Source: Paramecium sonneborni
Taxonomy: Eukaryota; Ciliophora; Oligohymenophorea; Peniculida; Parameciidae
Length of the DNA: 64,000 nt
Assembly: GCA_905182985.1 (NCBI GenBank)
Contig: CAJJDN010000081.1
Location: 286,006-350,005, forward strand
Direction: 5' to 3'
A program made the position numbers and the translations under genes. Position 1 is the stretch's first letter, and each line of letters starts with the position of its first letter. Under the pieces are notes generated by a model that saw only the letters and a program-made list of their open reading frames with translations, had not been told where the DNA came from and did no database searches. Below, piece by piece: positions 23,767 through 35,060 of this stretch.

Positions 23767-26700
23767 GTTATTATGACTGAGGTCTAACAGAGAGTTAAGA
23801 TTACTATAATTGGTTCTGTTATAATTGCTATTATTATAAGGATAATTATTATAACTAAGATTACTATAATTAAGATTGATTGCTCATATAGCCTCCCAAG
23901 ACAGGAGCTTGTCCATTAGTTAATTACTATTGAATTATTAATGAAATTTATTGATCTTGGACATATTTTTACCATTAGATTGCTATATAAATATATTATA
24001 TATTATACTTGGATTTCTTTTAATTTTTTCAACCATTTTTAGGATGCCAGCATCTAATGAAAGAGGTTATCTTAACATATCTGCTATCTATAATAATTCT
24101 TAATCAGAAAGAGTGTTTTCTTATTAGGAATTCTGTAAAGAAGGATTACCTAAATAAGCTTGAATCCATTTATTAAGATATTGATCTTATTAAGTACTTC
24201 TACTAACTAGATGATAGTTTTCCCAAATGCTTTCTCCTCTCATTTTAACTAATTATTGGAGTACAACCTTTATTGTTTTAACACCTTATTCATCAACAGC
24301 AAAATTAGGATAAAGTTAAAACTCATTTAAATAATTATGAAATTTAAGAAGAAGTAATTCAATCTTAATATTACTATTCTATTCTATTTTAGCAGTTAAT
24401 CTGGCTATACATTTAACAAGCAAACCTATCATTTTGGATGTATTGTTTCTACGTCTATGTTTAGTTAAAATATCGAATAAAATAGAAAACATAATATCTT
24501 AACTTGTGTTTTCTAAAATACGAAGGGTAGTTGAATTCAGTTATCTAACTGTTGTATCTCCATTTTCATGTTATGTTTTAATTTCATCTTCTGTTAATAG
24601 TCTTTACATAATTTCTTCTGTAAATCCACACAATAATTCGTATGATAATTAATTTACATAAGGTTTTAATTAATATAGTTTATTTAATGTTTATAAAAAG
24701 AATTATATGAATTAAGCAGGATAAGTATCCCTTTAAGTAAAAGTATTTTATAATTAAGTTTAAAAGCATCTACAAATTGCCTCAGCATTATCAACAAACA
24801 ACTATTAATTTTATTATATATTTTGAGTAAGTAGATCACTCAATTACATTAAAGATTCTATTTTTTGAGAAGATTATTAACTCAATAGAAAATCTAAAAT
24901 TTATAAAAAATACTATGATCTTGGATCTTTGTTTGATTATAATTACACCGTTCCTTATACAATTGGTTACTTACCTGTTTAGTACTATTATTATGATGCC
25001 AATTATTATTATTGTGGTTATTGAACTACTTGTTATTATTATGATTATGACTATTGTTAATAGGATTATTATTATTAAGTATATCTCCTAATAGTATTAT
25101 CTCCAAATAAAGCAATCAATTCAGTTTGTAACTCTTTAGTAAAATATTAAGAGTATTCTGGGAAAAGATCTAAAGGAAAGAATTTAGTCAATTGACCTTA
25201 AATTATTAAATTGCATAATTAAACATCACATCTTTCCTTCTAATCTATCAAGAATGGATGTAAACTTTATGGATTGATGTTAAACAAAAGTAGAAGTCGT
25301 TTAATCATAATTTCAGCAGGGAATACAGATTAAAGATTTAAGATCAATTCTGGATGGACATCTACTCCAGCATAGATCAGTTCTCTAATCAAAGAAATAG
25401 TCACAATCTATTCTACTTCAGTTAGGATATATCTTGATTTTTAAATTGTTGAAAAGAAAGCATCCAAAAAACTGATCAAAGCATTTATTAATAATTGATT
25501 AGCAGAACATCCATAAATTTTAACAAGTACAAATTTAAGCAGTAAGTCACTTAATTCAATTATGTCTTGTTTTTATTCAGGATCATTCCAAACACTCATT
25601 AACTATTACAAACCTTTCATAATATCTTTATAATTATATGACATTAATTGATTGTAGAGATCCTCTCTTAAGCAAACATACAGATCACTAAAGGCACTAT
25701 TTGGAAAACAATCATTTGCCCAACATTAGATTTAATCTGATTGTAATCTTAATAATTTCATTTCCTTGATACTAACACTTTTTGCTATCAAACTGTTACT
25801 GTCATGGAATATTGCCTTTTCCTTTTATTGTCTTAATGGAGTACTATCTTATGGTAAAGTTTTATGGGATTTTTAATGTAACGATTTCTTTGGTGTTCTT
25901 TCATTTCTTTATTTTGGTTCTTGCGATGTGTTCAAATCACTTTGTAAATCTTTTGTTGTCAAATTTCTCTTCATATTTCTTATATCTTGTTATTACAACT
26001 ATTATTATTGTTATTTGCCTTTAGGTGTTTTACCAGTTCTTTTTGAGGTGTCTTCAATTTCAGTCATTCCAAATTTTGCAAAAAATTGTTTAACTTATTA
26101 GACAACAGCTGGTTTTAAATCTTTCATTTAATTTAAGAATGGATCAATTGCAACATCTTCAACCATTCTTTCGCAAACCTATTCCGCTGCTTATCTAACT
26201 TCTTTGACTCTATCACAAAGACAATTAATCAATGGCAAAATAAATGGTTTATAATCCATTTTAAGTAAAGCTTCAATATATTTCATTATGAATAATAATA
26301 CTTCTTATTTCAATTCAATAGATTCCATTTGTAAATAAGGTGGCATTTATAGAATTACTTGATCAATACCTATAGCTAGACAAAATTTATCTAAACTAGC
26401 AACAACATCCTATCTTACTAAGACTTATTTATCGCTTAGTATTGAGATTAGTGGTTAAATTAATTATTTTCCTGATGATTTAAAGTCTTTTCCGCAAGCT
26501 TCAGCAACTCTGCCTACGATTTATACAATAGGTCTTACTAATTATTTATTGTTATCATTTAATCTTTGTTTCAACATATTGATCAAATCATTTAATCCAT
26601 TAATTTAGATTCTATTGTTATTATGTGTCAATATTTTATCTAATTCTTCAATTCCTTCCTTTCTCTTATTCCATTAAACATCTGCCATTTTTTTTAAGAC

Positions 26701-29577
26701 TGATTATAACTAATTTGAAATGTCAGTCCTTGGTAAATTATCATTAAGAGATGAAATCGTTGATTACATAATTGATTAAGAAAGTGGTTAAGATTGTATA
26801 ACCCCACATTCCTTTGCAGCTTCTCCTGTAAAAGTTATAGTTGGTTCATAAGATGTTAAGACAGTTATTTTTTCGAATTCAGCATTAAGTGTTTTCATTA
26901 TAGGAGGTTATACATCAGTTAAGAATTGTTGTAATTCTTAACCAATATACTTGTAAATAGTTTTGAACAATTCTACACACGCATTTTTTATTATTGCATT
27001 TGTTGATTATAATTATTCTTTTCCAAAATCTACAATTTCTTTGGTTGGTACATTACGAATTGTAACAATATCAATGATTTTTGAAATGTTGTTAATGACT
27101 TCTCCTATCTTTTATGGAGGTACTACTACAACTTTTCCACTATCTTTGTCTTCTTTAGGAACAGCTTGAGTCATTAAGTATAATACAATATATTTAGGAT
27201 TAACACATTCACAACATCCTTTTAAGATAATGTATATGTCTTCTCTAAATTTAGAATCGGTCATTTTTTCAACCAATAGTTTGCATAAAGGTTAAAAAGA
27301 TTTCTGTGTAAATGGCTTAGGATCTAAACCATTAGCATATATTAAAATAGCAAATAGTTCTTTATTAATTGAAAGATTGGCTTCTTTCCAATCCTTTAAT
27401 TTGATTTTTAAGTAATTTAAAATATCTTCAAAATGATTTTGCATAGTGTCAGTTTCATTTTCTAACATTTTAATAGCTTCAGCCTTCAATTTAGCCATAC
27501 CATTAATATTTTCAAAAAATAGATCATCAATTCCATAACTTCTTAGTAAATTTTCTAATTGATCAACACTTTATTCTGGTTGTTCTGTGATTACAATAGT
27601 ACTTTTTTAAGAAAGAGGAGGTTTTTTAGCATTTCCTTATTATGTAGAATTATTTTGAATAGTAGATTATTGAATTTAGGAAGCTGATTATTATTCTTTT
27701 GTTTATGGAGGTTATTTTTTAATTTATTCTTTTTTTTTTTCATCTTCAATTTGACTAGAAATTTCATTGATTTTAGTCAATTTTTATTATCCAATATCAC
27801 CATAAAAGGAATTAATTAATTAATCTGATAAATATGGTTTAAGAGTTCCTAAACTTTATACAGATGCTTCTCTAACATCAGGAACACTATCTTCAATAAG
27901 TTTTTTAGCTAATGGTAATAATTATTTAACACAATCAACAAATTTAGGTTTAGGTGCTCCTTATGGAAATCCTTTTAATTAAACAAGTTTAGCAAATAAT
28001 AGAAGACATTACGCTCTCATTTAAGGATTTTTGTCAGCTAATCCTTCTTTAAAATCTTCAACAACATCTTCAACTTATAAAGAATAATGAAATAATTCCA
28101 TAGCTGCTCTAGCTTCTTAACAAATATTTTTTTTTTCTCTTAATTTAACTATTAAAAGTGGGAATAATAATTTAGCTTAAGCAGTAAAATTTTTACGAAG
28201 TCCTTTAACAAATGCTCCACATAATTTAATAGCACATACATTAATAACTTGATTAGAATCAACTAATAATTTTTTAATCATAGCAATCATAGGTACATAA
28301 TTACCAGTAGCAATTTTAGGAGTAGCAGCTTCTTTTAATAATTAATCTAATAATGCTTGTTTTTCATTCCATTTAGTTTATGCTAAAACTTTATCACACC
28401 ATTTTTCATTATATTTATTAAATATATCATATGCATCTACTAAATCATATGCATCTAATCCATTATTAGCTCCACCTCCTTATCCAACAGTTACAGCATC
28501 TCCTCCTCTTGTTGGTACCATTGGAATTGGTTACCATTCTTTTTAAAATTTCTCTAATTCTTCTAATTATAATTTTTTTAATCCTTTAATGAATGGTGCT
28601 AATATTGGCTCACCAAGCCATTTATGTGCTTCTTTATAAAAATTCATGCATTCTGTTTTAATTGATGAAACTGTAGATTATGATAATTTTTCTATTTCTG
28701 GAAAAAAAGGTTTTAAATAATCTAATCTTTTTGGACCAAATGTAATTAATAATTCAATTAAACTTTGGATTGCTGCACATTAAACTTTTTAAACTTTATT
28801 TTTTAACATTTCAACAACAACATCAAACATTTCTTATTTATCTCTTCTTTCAAAAATATCAAAAAAGATTTCATAACTAAGTTTAACAATTTATTTTTTT
28901 CCTGGAGCAATACATTTATCAATTAACATACGAATAGTTTCTTTTGCATCAAATCTGGCTGCAAATTAACCCTTATTACATTTTGCAATAAATATTTATA
29001 ATGCTATTAATGCTTTTTCTTAACTTCCAGGATTATTATCATTGATTAATTTAGGCCATTCTTCATAATATTCATCAATAGATTCATCCTTTTAAAATAG
29101 CTCTGCCATTTCTTCAAAAGCACTTTATCTCAACTTCCATGCTTTTGACTTCAAACGTTAAGCAAGTGGAAGGACTGTTTATTAAACATCTTCTCCTCCT
29201 CCTTCCATTCCTTCAGGATATTCACTAATTGCAAACTTATTACCACCTCCAACAGGCTAATCATCTAATACATTTTATCCTGCAGGTTTAAGTGGAATTT
29301 CATCTGGGTTTATTATAACTTTTGGTTCATCATTTTCAACAGGAGGAGCTACTGGTTTTTTAGCTGCCTTTTTTGGTACTACCTTTTTAGGAACATAACC
29401 TTCAGGGGGATATTCATCAATCATTTATTTATTTGAAGATTTTCCTATTGGAATATCATCATTTCCATAACTAGGTTGAGCTGCTTGTTATTCAACATTT
29501 TGTGAATCTCCCTTAAAATCAACAGGTTTGTAAGGTTCAGCTGCTTCTTTCGTTTCATTCACTTGTTCTTCTTACAT
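23411..29577 (-). CDS. CKAP5: XMAP215/ch-TOG microtubule polymerase, giant form with polyQ tail
   Basis: 2046 aa with one 26-nt intron near 24000. TOG/HEAT-array protein that binds tubulin and speeds microtubule growth at plus ends and basal bodies. After an acidic, Pro-rich start come repeated TOG domains with typical intra-HEAT loops: KLRQSAFEEMAELF near residue 140, KWNEKQALLDQLLKEA near 390, and VQWNKRKEGIEELDKIL near 980. A basic linker (GKTPKGK then KRNLTTKDLQ) precedes a further HEAT-like C-terminal block. The tail after the intron is Gln-rich, with a run of about 25-30 Gln, and ends DMKNKVQTLVGPNN..NPRQRMPQ. Without the intron the frame would stop early at 23884, so the intron is what gives the longer tail. 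Confidence 0.93.
23691..23773 (-). repeat. (TAA/CAA)n microsatellite coding polyglutamine
   Basis: About 28 triplets, almost all TTA on the + strand with two GTT-type interruptions. They read as Gln in the XMAP215 frame, so the tract is coding, not intergenic. Confidence 0.85.
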
Positions 29578-29770
29578 TTTTTTTTTTATTTAAATTTATA
29601 AAAGAAATTAATATGTTAGATAAATTTCTACAATCAAATACTTTCTACGTTTATTTCTGATACAAGTATTATTTAAATTTCTTAATATAAGTACCAACTA
29701 AACCATACTTTATATTCTCAATCATCTTTACTACTTTTTAATTATTTTTGCTTACAAAGCATTTTTAACT

Positions 29771-30319
29771 ATGAGCTTTTAAACTTGCATAGCAGGAAGA
29801 ATACTTAATTCTGTTGGTGCAACTCATTTATCTGGCTCCAAAATTTAAATCATTGCTGATTAATTAGTCTATCTGGCATTTCCAATTATTGTTTTTAATG
29901 GATTTCTCACAGCTCTTTTACTAAGTGTTAATAATTATATGGAAATATATTCTGATAAATATAAAGATGTAATATATCTCAAATTAATCAGCACTGTATT
30001 ATAGGACATGCTAAAATATTTTTAACATATACTGCTTGTTATTTGTTTCTAATTTTTATTCAATTGTCAAAGGATATAATCATGCTAAACTTTATGGGAT
30101 TAGTTGTTTTATCTATCATTAGTGGAGTTTTAATTGGTTTCTAATGGAAAATGTGATTATGTTATTCCTATTTCATTTATATTCAATTTTGTATTAATCA
30201 TCCTAAATGTTGAGTTACAAACATTATGTCAAAATTAAATACAACTTCATCTTCTCCATTTTTATACAGTTATCGAATCATTATCAATGTATGTTATTTT
30301 ATTCAGAAAAATTAAATGA
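29771..30319 (+). CDS. Possible small membrane protein (weak)
   Basis: Open frame of 182 aa beginning MSFQTCIAGRILNSVGATHL, with hydrophobic segments such as LVYLAFPIIVFNGFLTALLL. Two other frames are also open over the second half, and a 28-nt intron could switch between them, so the C-terminus is unsure. No family recognised. It lies between the XMAP215 start and the repeat B region. Confidence 0.3.
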
Positions 30320-30448
30320 ACAAATTCATAGCTTTTAAACGCTGATTCTTAGTTCATTATAAGTACATTAAATCAATTATCTATCTTAAATACTAACTAA
30401 TATTACTTAAAAAATTAGAACTTAAATAAATAAAATTTAATTTATTTA

Positions 30449-31618
30449 TATGTAAAGTTATTTGATAAAAATATAAGCTCATAATTAATTCCATAATAAG
30501 ACTAAATTATCAATTGTTATGAAATTTCTTAATAAAGGATTCTAACAAAAATCAACCAAATTTTCCAGCAAAATTTATTGAGGATTAAAGCAAAGGTGTA
30601 AGTAACAGTGTAACATAAATTTAAATAAAGAATTAATAACACAGTTTAATATACTTAAATTTTCATAGTAGAAATAACTAAAAATATAAATAAAACATTT
30701 AATTCAATCTTCAAAGCATCTAAATTAAAAATTATTCAAAAATTTATTTTTAGTAAATAGATTTAAAAAATTATTTTAAAAAAATATTAATATTTATATT
30801 TCATTCTTCTCTCTCCTTTTTTTCATCTTTTATTTTTCTTCTAATTTTTATTATGTACAACTTTAATCATATTATAAACAATTATATAATAAAAAAATAA
30901 AATAATCTTCAATTATAAGTGTTATTTTTACTATTCTTAAAATAACAATTATTAATAAAATATATAAATAGAAAAACTTTTGTAAATTTAACCAAATAAA
31001 TTTGAATAATAGAATATAAGACTGAAATTAAGTAGCCTTGATATATATTCTATTAATTTTTTAAAAAGCAGATTGGATATTTTTAAGCTTTTAATGAAAT
31101 ACCTTGCTTCATTCTATGATAGTAAACTTTCATCTTCAATTTGAATAGTTACCTTGAGTTTAAATTACTTAACTTCATAGATTAAGATTATTGTTTTAAT
31201 TTTTATGAAAAATTTTAGGAAGATAAATTTCATTCAACAAAATCATTTTTACTTAGAAAAGATTTTCTATCTTCTCTGAATAAAAATATTTCACTTTATT
31301 CAAGCATAAAACTAGGATTTAATGTTTTATTTCAAATTTTAAAGTTTTTAGGTAAAATAACATTTGTAGATGTATAAAAATGTTACAATTTTTTCGCTAT
31401 CTCTTAAATCATTATTTTCTCTAAAAATGAATGATTAAATTCATTACACATATTAATAATACTTTACTTTCTTAATGTTAGATTGATAGAAGATTATTTT
31501 AAACTATTCCTATTTCTTAAAATACTTCTAATTATTTTTTTTTGATAATTGCAAGTAATTACAAACTAAAATCTTAATGGTTGTTTTGTCAATCCTAGAT
31601 TTAAGTTTTAAACTTGTT
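30449..31618. repeat. Direct repeat B, copy 1 (1170 bp, assembly artefact)
   Basis: Matches 31620-32789 base for base as far as read, separated by the single N at 31619. Confidence 0.93.
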
Positions 31619-31619
31619 N

Positions 31620-32789
31620 TATGTAAAGTTATTTGATAAAAATATAAGCTCATAATTAATTCCATAATAAGACTAAATTATCAATTGTTATGAAATTTCT
31701 TAATAAAGGATTCTAACAAAAATCAACCAAATTTTCCAGCAAAATTTATTGAGGATTAAAGCAAAGGTGTAAGTAACAGTGTAACATAAATTTAAATAAA
31801 GAATTAATAACACAGTTTAATATACTTAAATTTTCATAGTAGAAATAACTAAAAATATAAATAAAACATTTAATTCAATCTTCAAAGCATCTAAATTAAA
31901 AATTATTCAAAAATTTATTTTTAGTAAATAGATTTAAAAAATTATTTTAAAAAAATATTAATATTTATATTTCATTCTTCTCTCTCCTTTTTTTCATCTT
32001 TTATTTTTCTTCTAATTTTTATTATGTACAACTTTAATCATATTATAAACAATTATATAATAAAAAAATAAAATAATCTTCAATTATAAGTGTTATTTTT
32101 ACTATTCTTAAAATAACAATTATTAATAAAATATATAAATAGAAAAACTTTTGTAAATTTAACCAAATAAATTTGAATAATAGAATATAAGACTGAAATT
32201 AAGTAGCCTTGATATATATTCTATTAATTTTTTAAAAAGCAGATTGGATATTTTTAAGCTTTTAATGAAATACCTTGCTTCATTCTATGATAGTAAACTT
32301 TCATCTTCAATTTGAATAGTTACCTTGAGTTTAAATTACTTAACTTCATAGATTAAGATTATTGTTTTAATTTTTATGAAAAATTTTAGGAAGATAAATT
32401 TCATTCAACAAAATCATTTTTACTTAGAAAAGATTTTCTATCTTCTCTGAATAAAAATATTTCACTTTATTCAAGCATAAAACTAGGATTTAATGTTTTA
32501 TTTCAAATTTTAAAGTTTTTAGGTAAAATAACATTTGTAGATGTATAAAAATGTTACAATTTTTTCGCTATCTCTTAAATCATTATTTTCTCTAAAAATG
32601 AATGATTAAATTCATTACACATATTAATAATACTTTACTTTCTTAATGTTAGATTGATAGAAGATTATTTTAAACTATTCCTATTTCTTAAAATACTTCT
32701 AATTATTTTTTTTTGATAATTGCAAGTAATTACAAACTAAAATCTTAATGGTTGTTTTGTCAATCCTAGATTTAAGTTTTAAACTTGTT
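31620..32789. repeat. Direct repeat B, copy 2
   Basis: Second copy of 30449-31618, continuing into unique sequence at 32790. Confidence 0.93.
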
Positions 32790-33046
32790 TCAATTTATTT
32801 GTTAACTCAGTTCTAGCTTGAAAGTTATAATTAGCTAAAAACTTCTTCGAAATATATCTGCTAATACTAATTAATTATCATTAAGCTTGCTAGATAGCAA
32901 TTACTGAAAGAATGTATTAAAATTGTGAATTATATGAATTTTAAACTATGTTTAAGTATAATAAGTGTTTTAATTAATTTTTTATATGCAAAAATTAATA
33001 AATAATATTGATTTACAAGTTAATGCTCATTTAATATCAATTAAAA

Positions 33047-34125
33047 ATGTCTAATTTGCTTAAAGATTTTAAGTTGCATTTAGATTAAAATAATTAGGAA
33101 GTTAAGTTAAAGAGAATGAACAAGAATAAATTTAGTTCTTAATTTATAATCTAAGGTAATGAGATAATTACATATGAATTGGATAATAATAAAAAGTTAG
33201 AGAGGAAAATAAGTTTTGAGAAAGATTCTTATATGCTTATATGTAAAAATAAATTAATAAAATAAGATGATGATTTGGAATAGATGTAAATATCATTTGG
33301 TCAAAAGTAAGTTTGCTTAGCTTTGAATAAAGAAGTAAATTGGCCATATGTTCCATGTGTTCTTGGTAGTATTTAAGAATTAGGGAATTGGAATCCTTTG
33401 AATGCTTAAACAATGATTTAAAATGGGAATACTTGGTATCTTACGATATCAGTGTCTAAGTCATTTGAATATAAATTTGTGATTACAAAGATGTTCAGCA
33501 ATGAAATATGTTGGGAACAAACACCAAATAGATATTATAATATATTAAATGCACCTTAGTCAGTAGAATTGAAGAATGATTGGGAAAGAAATACAGAATA
33601 GAAGGTACTTGCAAAGGTTCCAAAGTTTGCTCACTTTTCAATCAACTATAAGACCAATTCATATAATGATTATTTAGTAATTGTAGGTAATACAGAATAA
33701 TTTGGAAAGTGGAATCCTAGAAGAGGTAAATAAATGAAAAGATATATTAATTATGATTGGAATTTAGGAACTATAATATAGGATGATGAATTAGAGTATA
33801 AATTTGTAATTGTAAGTGGGGATCATTGTATTTGGGAGGATGGAGTAAATCGTGAATTGGAATTAGAAGATAGATAATATTGCAATATAAGTAAAGTTTA
33901 GAATATATTATAGTGGCATTTTGGAATTATTAATAAAATAGCAAGATAAATTGGAGAGAATATAATTTGGAATGTCCTGTTTGTAGTTAACATATGAATG
34001 AAGTTTCTGTTGTTATTGGTTAGTTATGTGGTCATCAAATATGCATAAATTGTAGTAATTCAATGGCTCAAAGGCAATATATTTAAGTGAAGTGTCCATT
34101 ATGCCGTAAAGCTTTTTTGGTTTGA
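33047..34125 (+). CDS. Tandem CBM20 starch-binding domains fused to a RING finger
   Basis: 351 aa with one 23-nt intron at 33891-33913. Two carbohydrate-binding modules of family 20 are visible. The first (residues about 85-175) has VLGSIQELGNWNPLNA, SFEYKFVI and WEQTPNRYYNI. The second (about 193-285) has IVGNTEQFGKWNPRRG, LEYKFVI and WEDGVNRELEL. Both keep the G-x-W-x-P and WE-x-x-x-NR residues that bind alpha-glucan. After the intron comes a C-terminal RING (about 298-350): CPVC, then CGHQICINC and CPLC, a C3HC4-type zinc site ending near the stop. Read together: a likely E3 ubiquitin ligase guided to glycogen or starch-like granules. Domains are seen; function is inference. The Cdc25 gene starts 47 bp downstream. 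Confidence 0.88.
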
Positions 34126-34172
34126 TTTAATATTTATATATATATTTAAAACTAAAATAGCGGAAAGATAAG

Positions 34173-35039
34173 ATGAATTGTTCATCATAAGAGATGCCAA
34201 ATTTAATGCATCTACTGAAAACTTGTGCTTCATTAAGTTCTTTTGAGTGTGATTCAAATCATTCCACTAAGAGATTTGGATTTGGAGATGAGTTGCTATT
34301 ATTGAGTCCTACAAGAAGTTAACAATTATCAAATCCAAATAAAAAAATAGTTATTGGAGATGATTCTTGGTTAAGAAGAGGAGTGTCTATTTCAAGTGAA
34401 ACTAGCAGTCCCGAAAGATAATTTGAAAGATAAGAATTTTTTAGTTCATTCAGAGTTCCTGTTAACTTTTATGAAGATCCTGAGGGATTGAATAGATTAT
34501 AACATTTTGAAAAGGATGCTGTTAATTATATAACCCCTGAAACTTTAGTAAAATTGAGTAATTTATAATTTAGTATAAAAATGTTAATGATATAACATTG
34601 TTTGATTGTCGTTATAAATTTGAGTTTGAGGGTGGTCACATTCAAGGGGCAACTCATCTTTGTAATCCTTTCGAAATAGATTCTATATTTTTTAAGTAAA
34701 TTCCTACCATTAAACCAGTTATTGTTTTGTATTGCGAATTCTCTGAAAAGAGAAGTGTTTAAATGTAATAATATCCATGTCATTCTTATTAGTTATAAAT
34801 AAATAAGAAATACGGATCGAAATCTTAATGATTATCCAAATCTTCATTATCCTGACTTATATATACTAAATCAAGGATTTTCAAATTATTGTCTACAATA
34901 TCCATAATAAGTGGAGGGAAAGTACATTCGAATGGATTCAAAAGAATACTCTACCTAATTTAAAGAATAAAAATCATAGACTGACAATCAATGGAATTCA
35001 TTAAAATTGAAAAAAAGATTATAAAAAATTAATATATGA
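34173..35039 (+). CDS. CDC25: Cdc25-type dual-specificity phosphatase
   Basis: 270 aa after introns of 26 and 28 nt. Cdc25 removes inhibitory phosphates from Thr/Tyr in the CDK P-loop and triggers cell-cycle entry. The rhodanese-like catalytic domain covers residues 120-250: TLFDCRYKFEFEGGHIQGA, the active site YCEFSEKRS (Cys-x5-Arg), then, once the second intron is removed, RNTDRNLNDYPNLHYPDLY, a Cdc25 signature, and YILNQGFSNY. All catalytic residues are intact. The N-terminal 110 residues are Ser-rich (SISSETSSPERQ) and suit phosphoregulation. It ends 21 bp from the convergent AK7 gene. Confidence 0.93.
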
Positions 35040-35060
35040 TTTCTGGTTATTAGATTTCGA

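Larger units (their letters stand above)
30320..33046. other. Gene-poor stretch inflated by repeat B; possible minus-strand relic
   Basis: Real unique length is about 1.55 kb, because 1170 bases are present twice. On the minus strand, frames at 31994-32622 (also at 30823-31451) give coding-like pieces (VTIQIEDESLLSQNEARYF, NPSFMLEQSEIFLFREDRK) interrupted by TGA and frame changes. Could be a decayed gene; AT-rich chance translation is the alternative. No RNA gene seen. Confidence 0.35.

Noticed and set aside
23691..23773. TTA-repeat block as intergenic microsatellite or CRISPR-like array
   Set aside because: It is in frame with XMAP215 and codes polyQ; no spacers.
33047..35039. CBM20-RING and Cdc25 as an operon
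   Set aside because: Only 47 bp apart on the same strand, but close spacing is normal in this window and there is no other sign of joint transcription.
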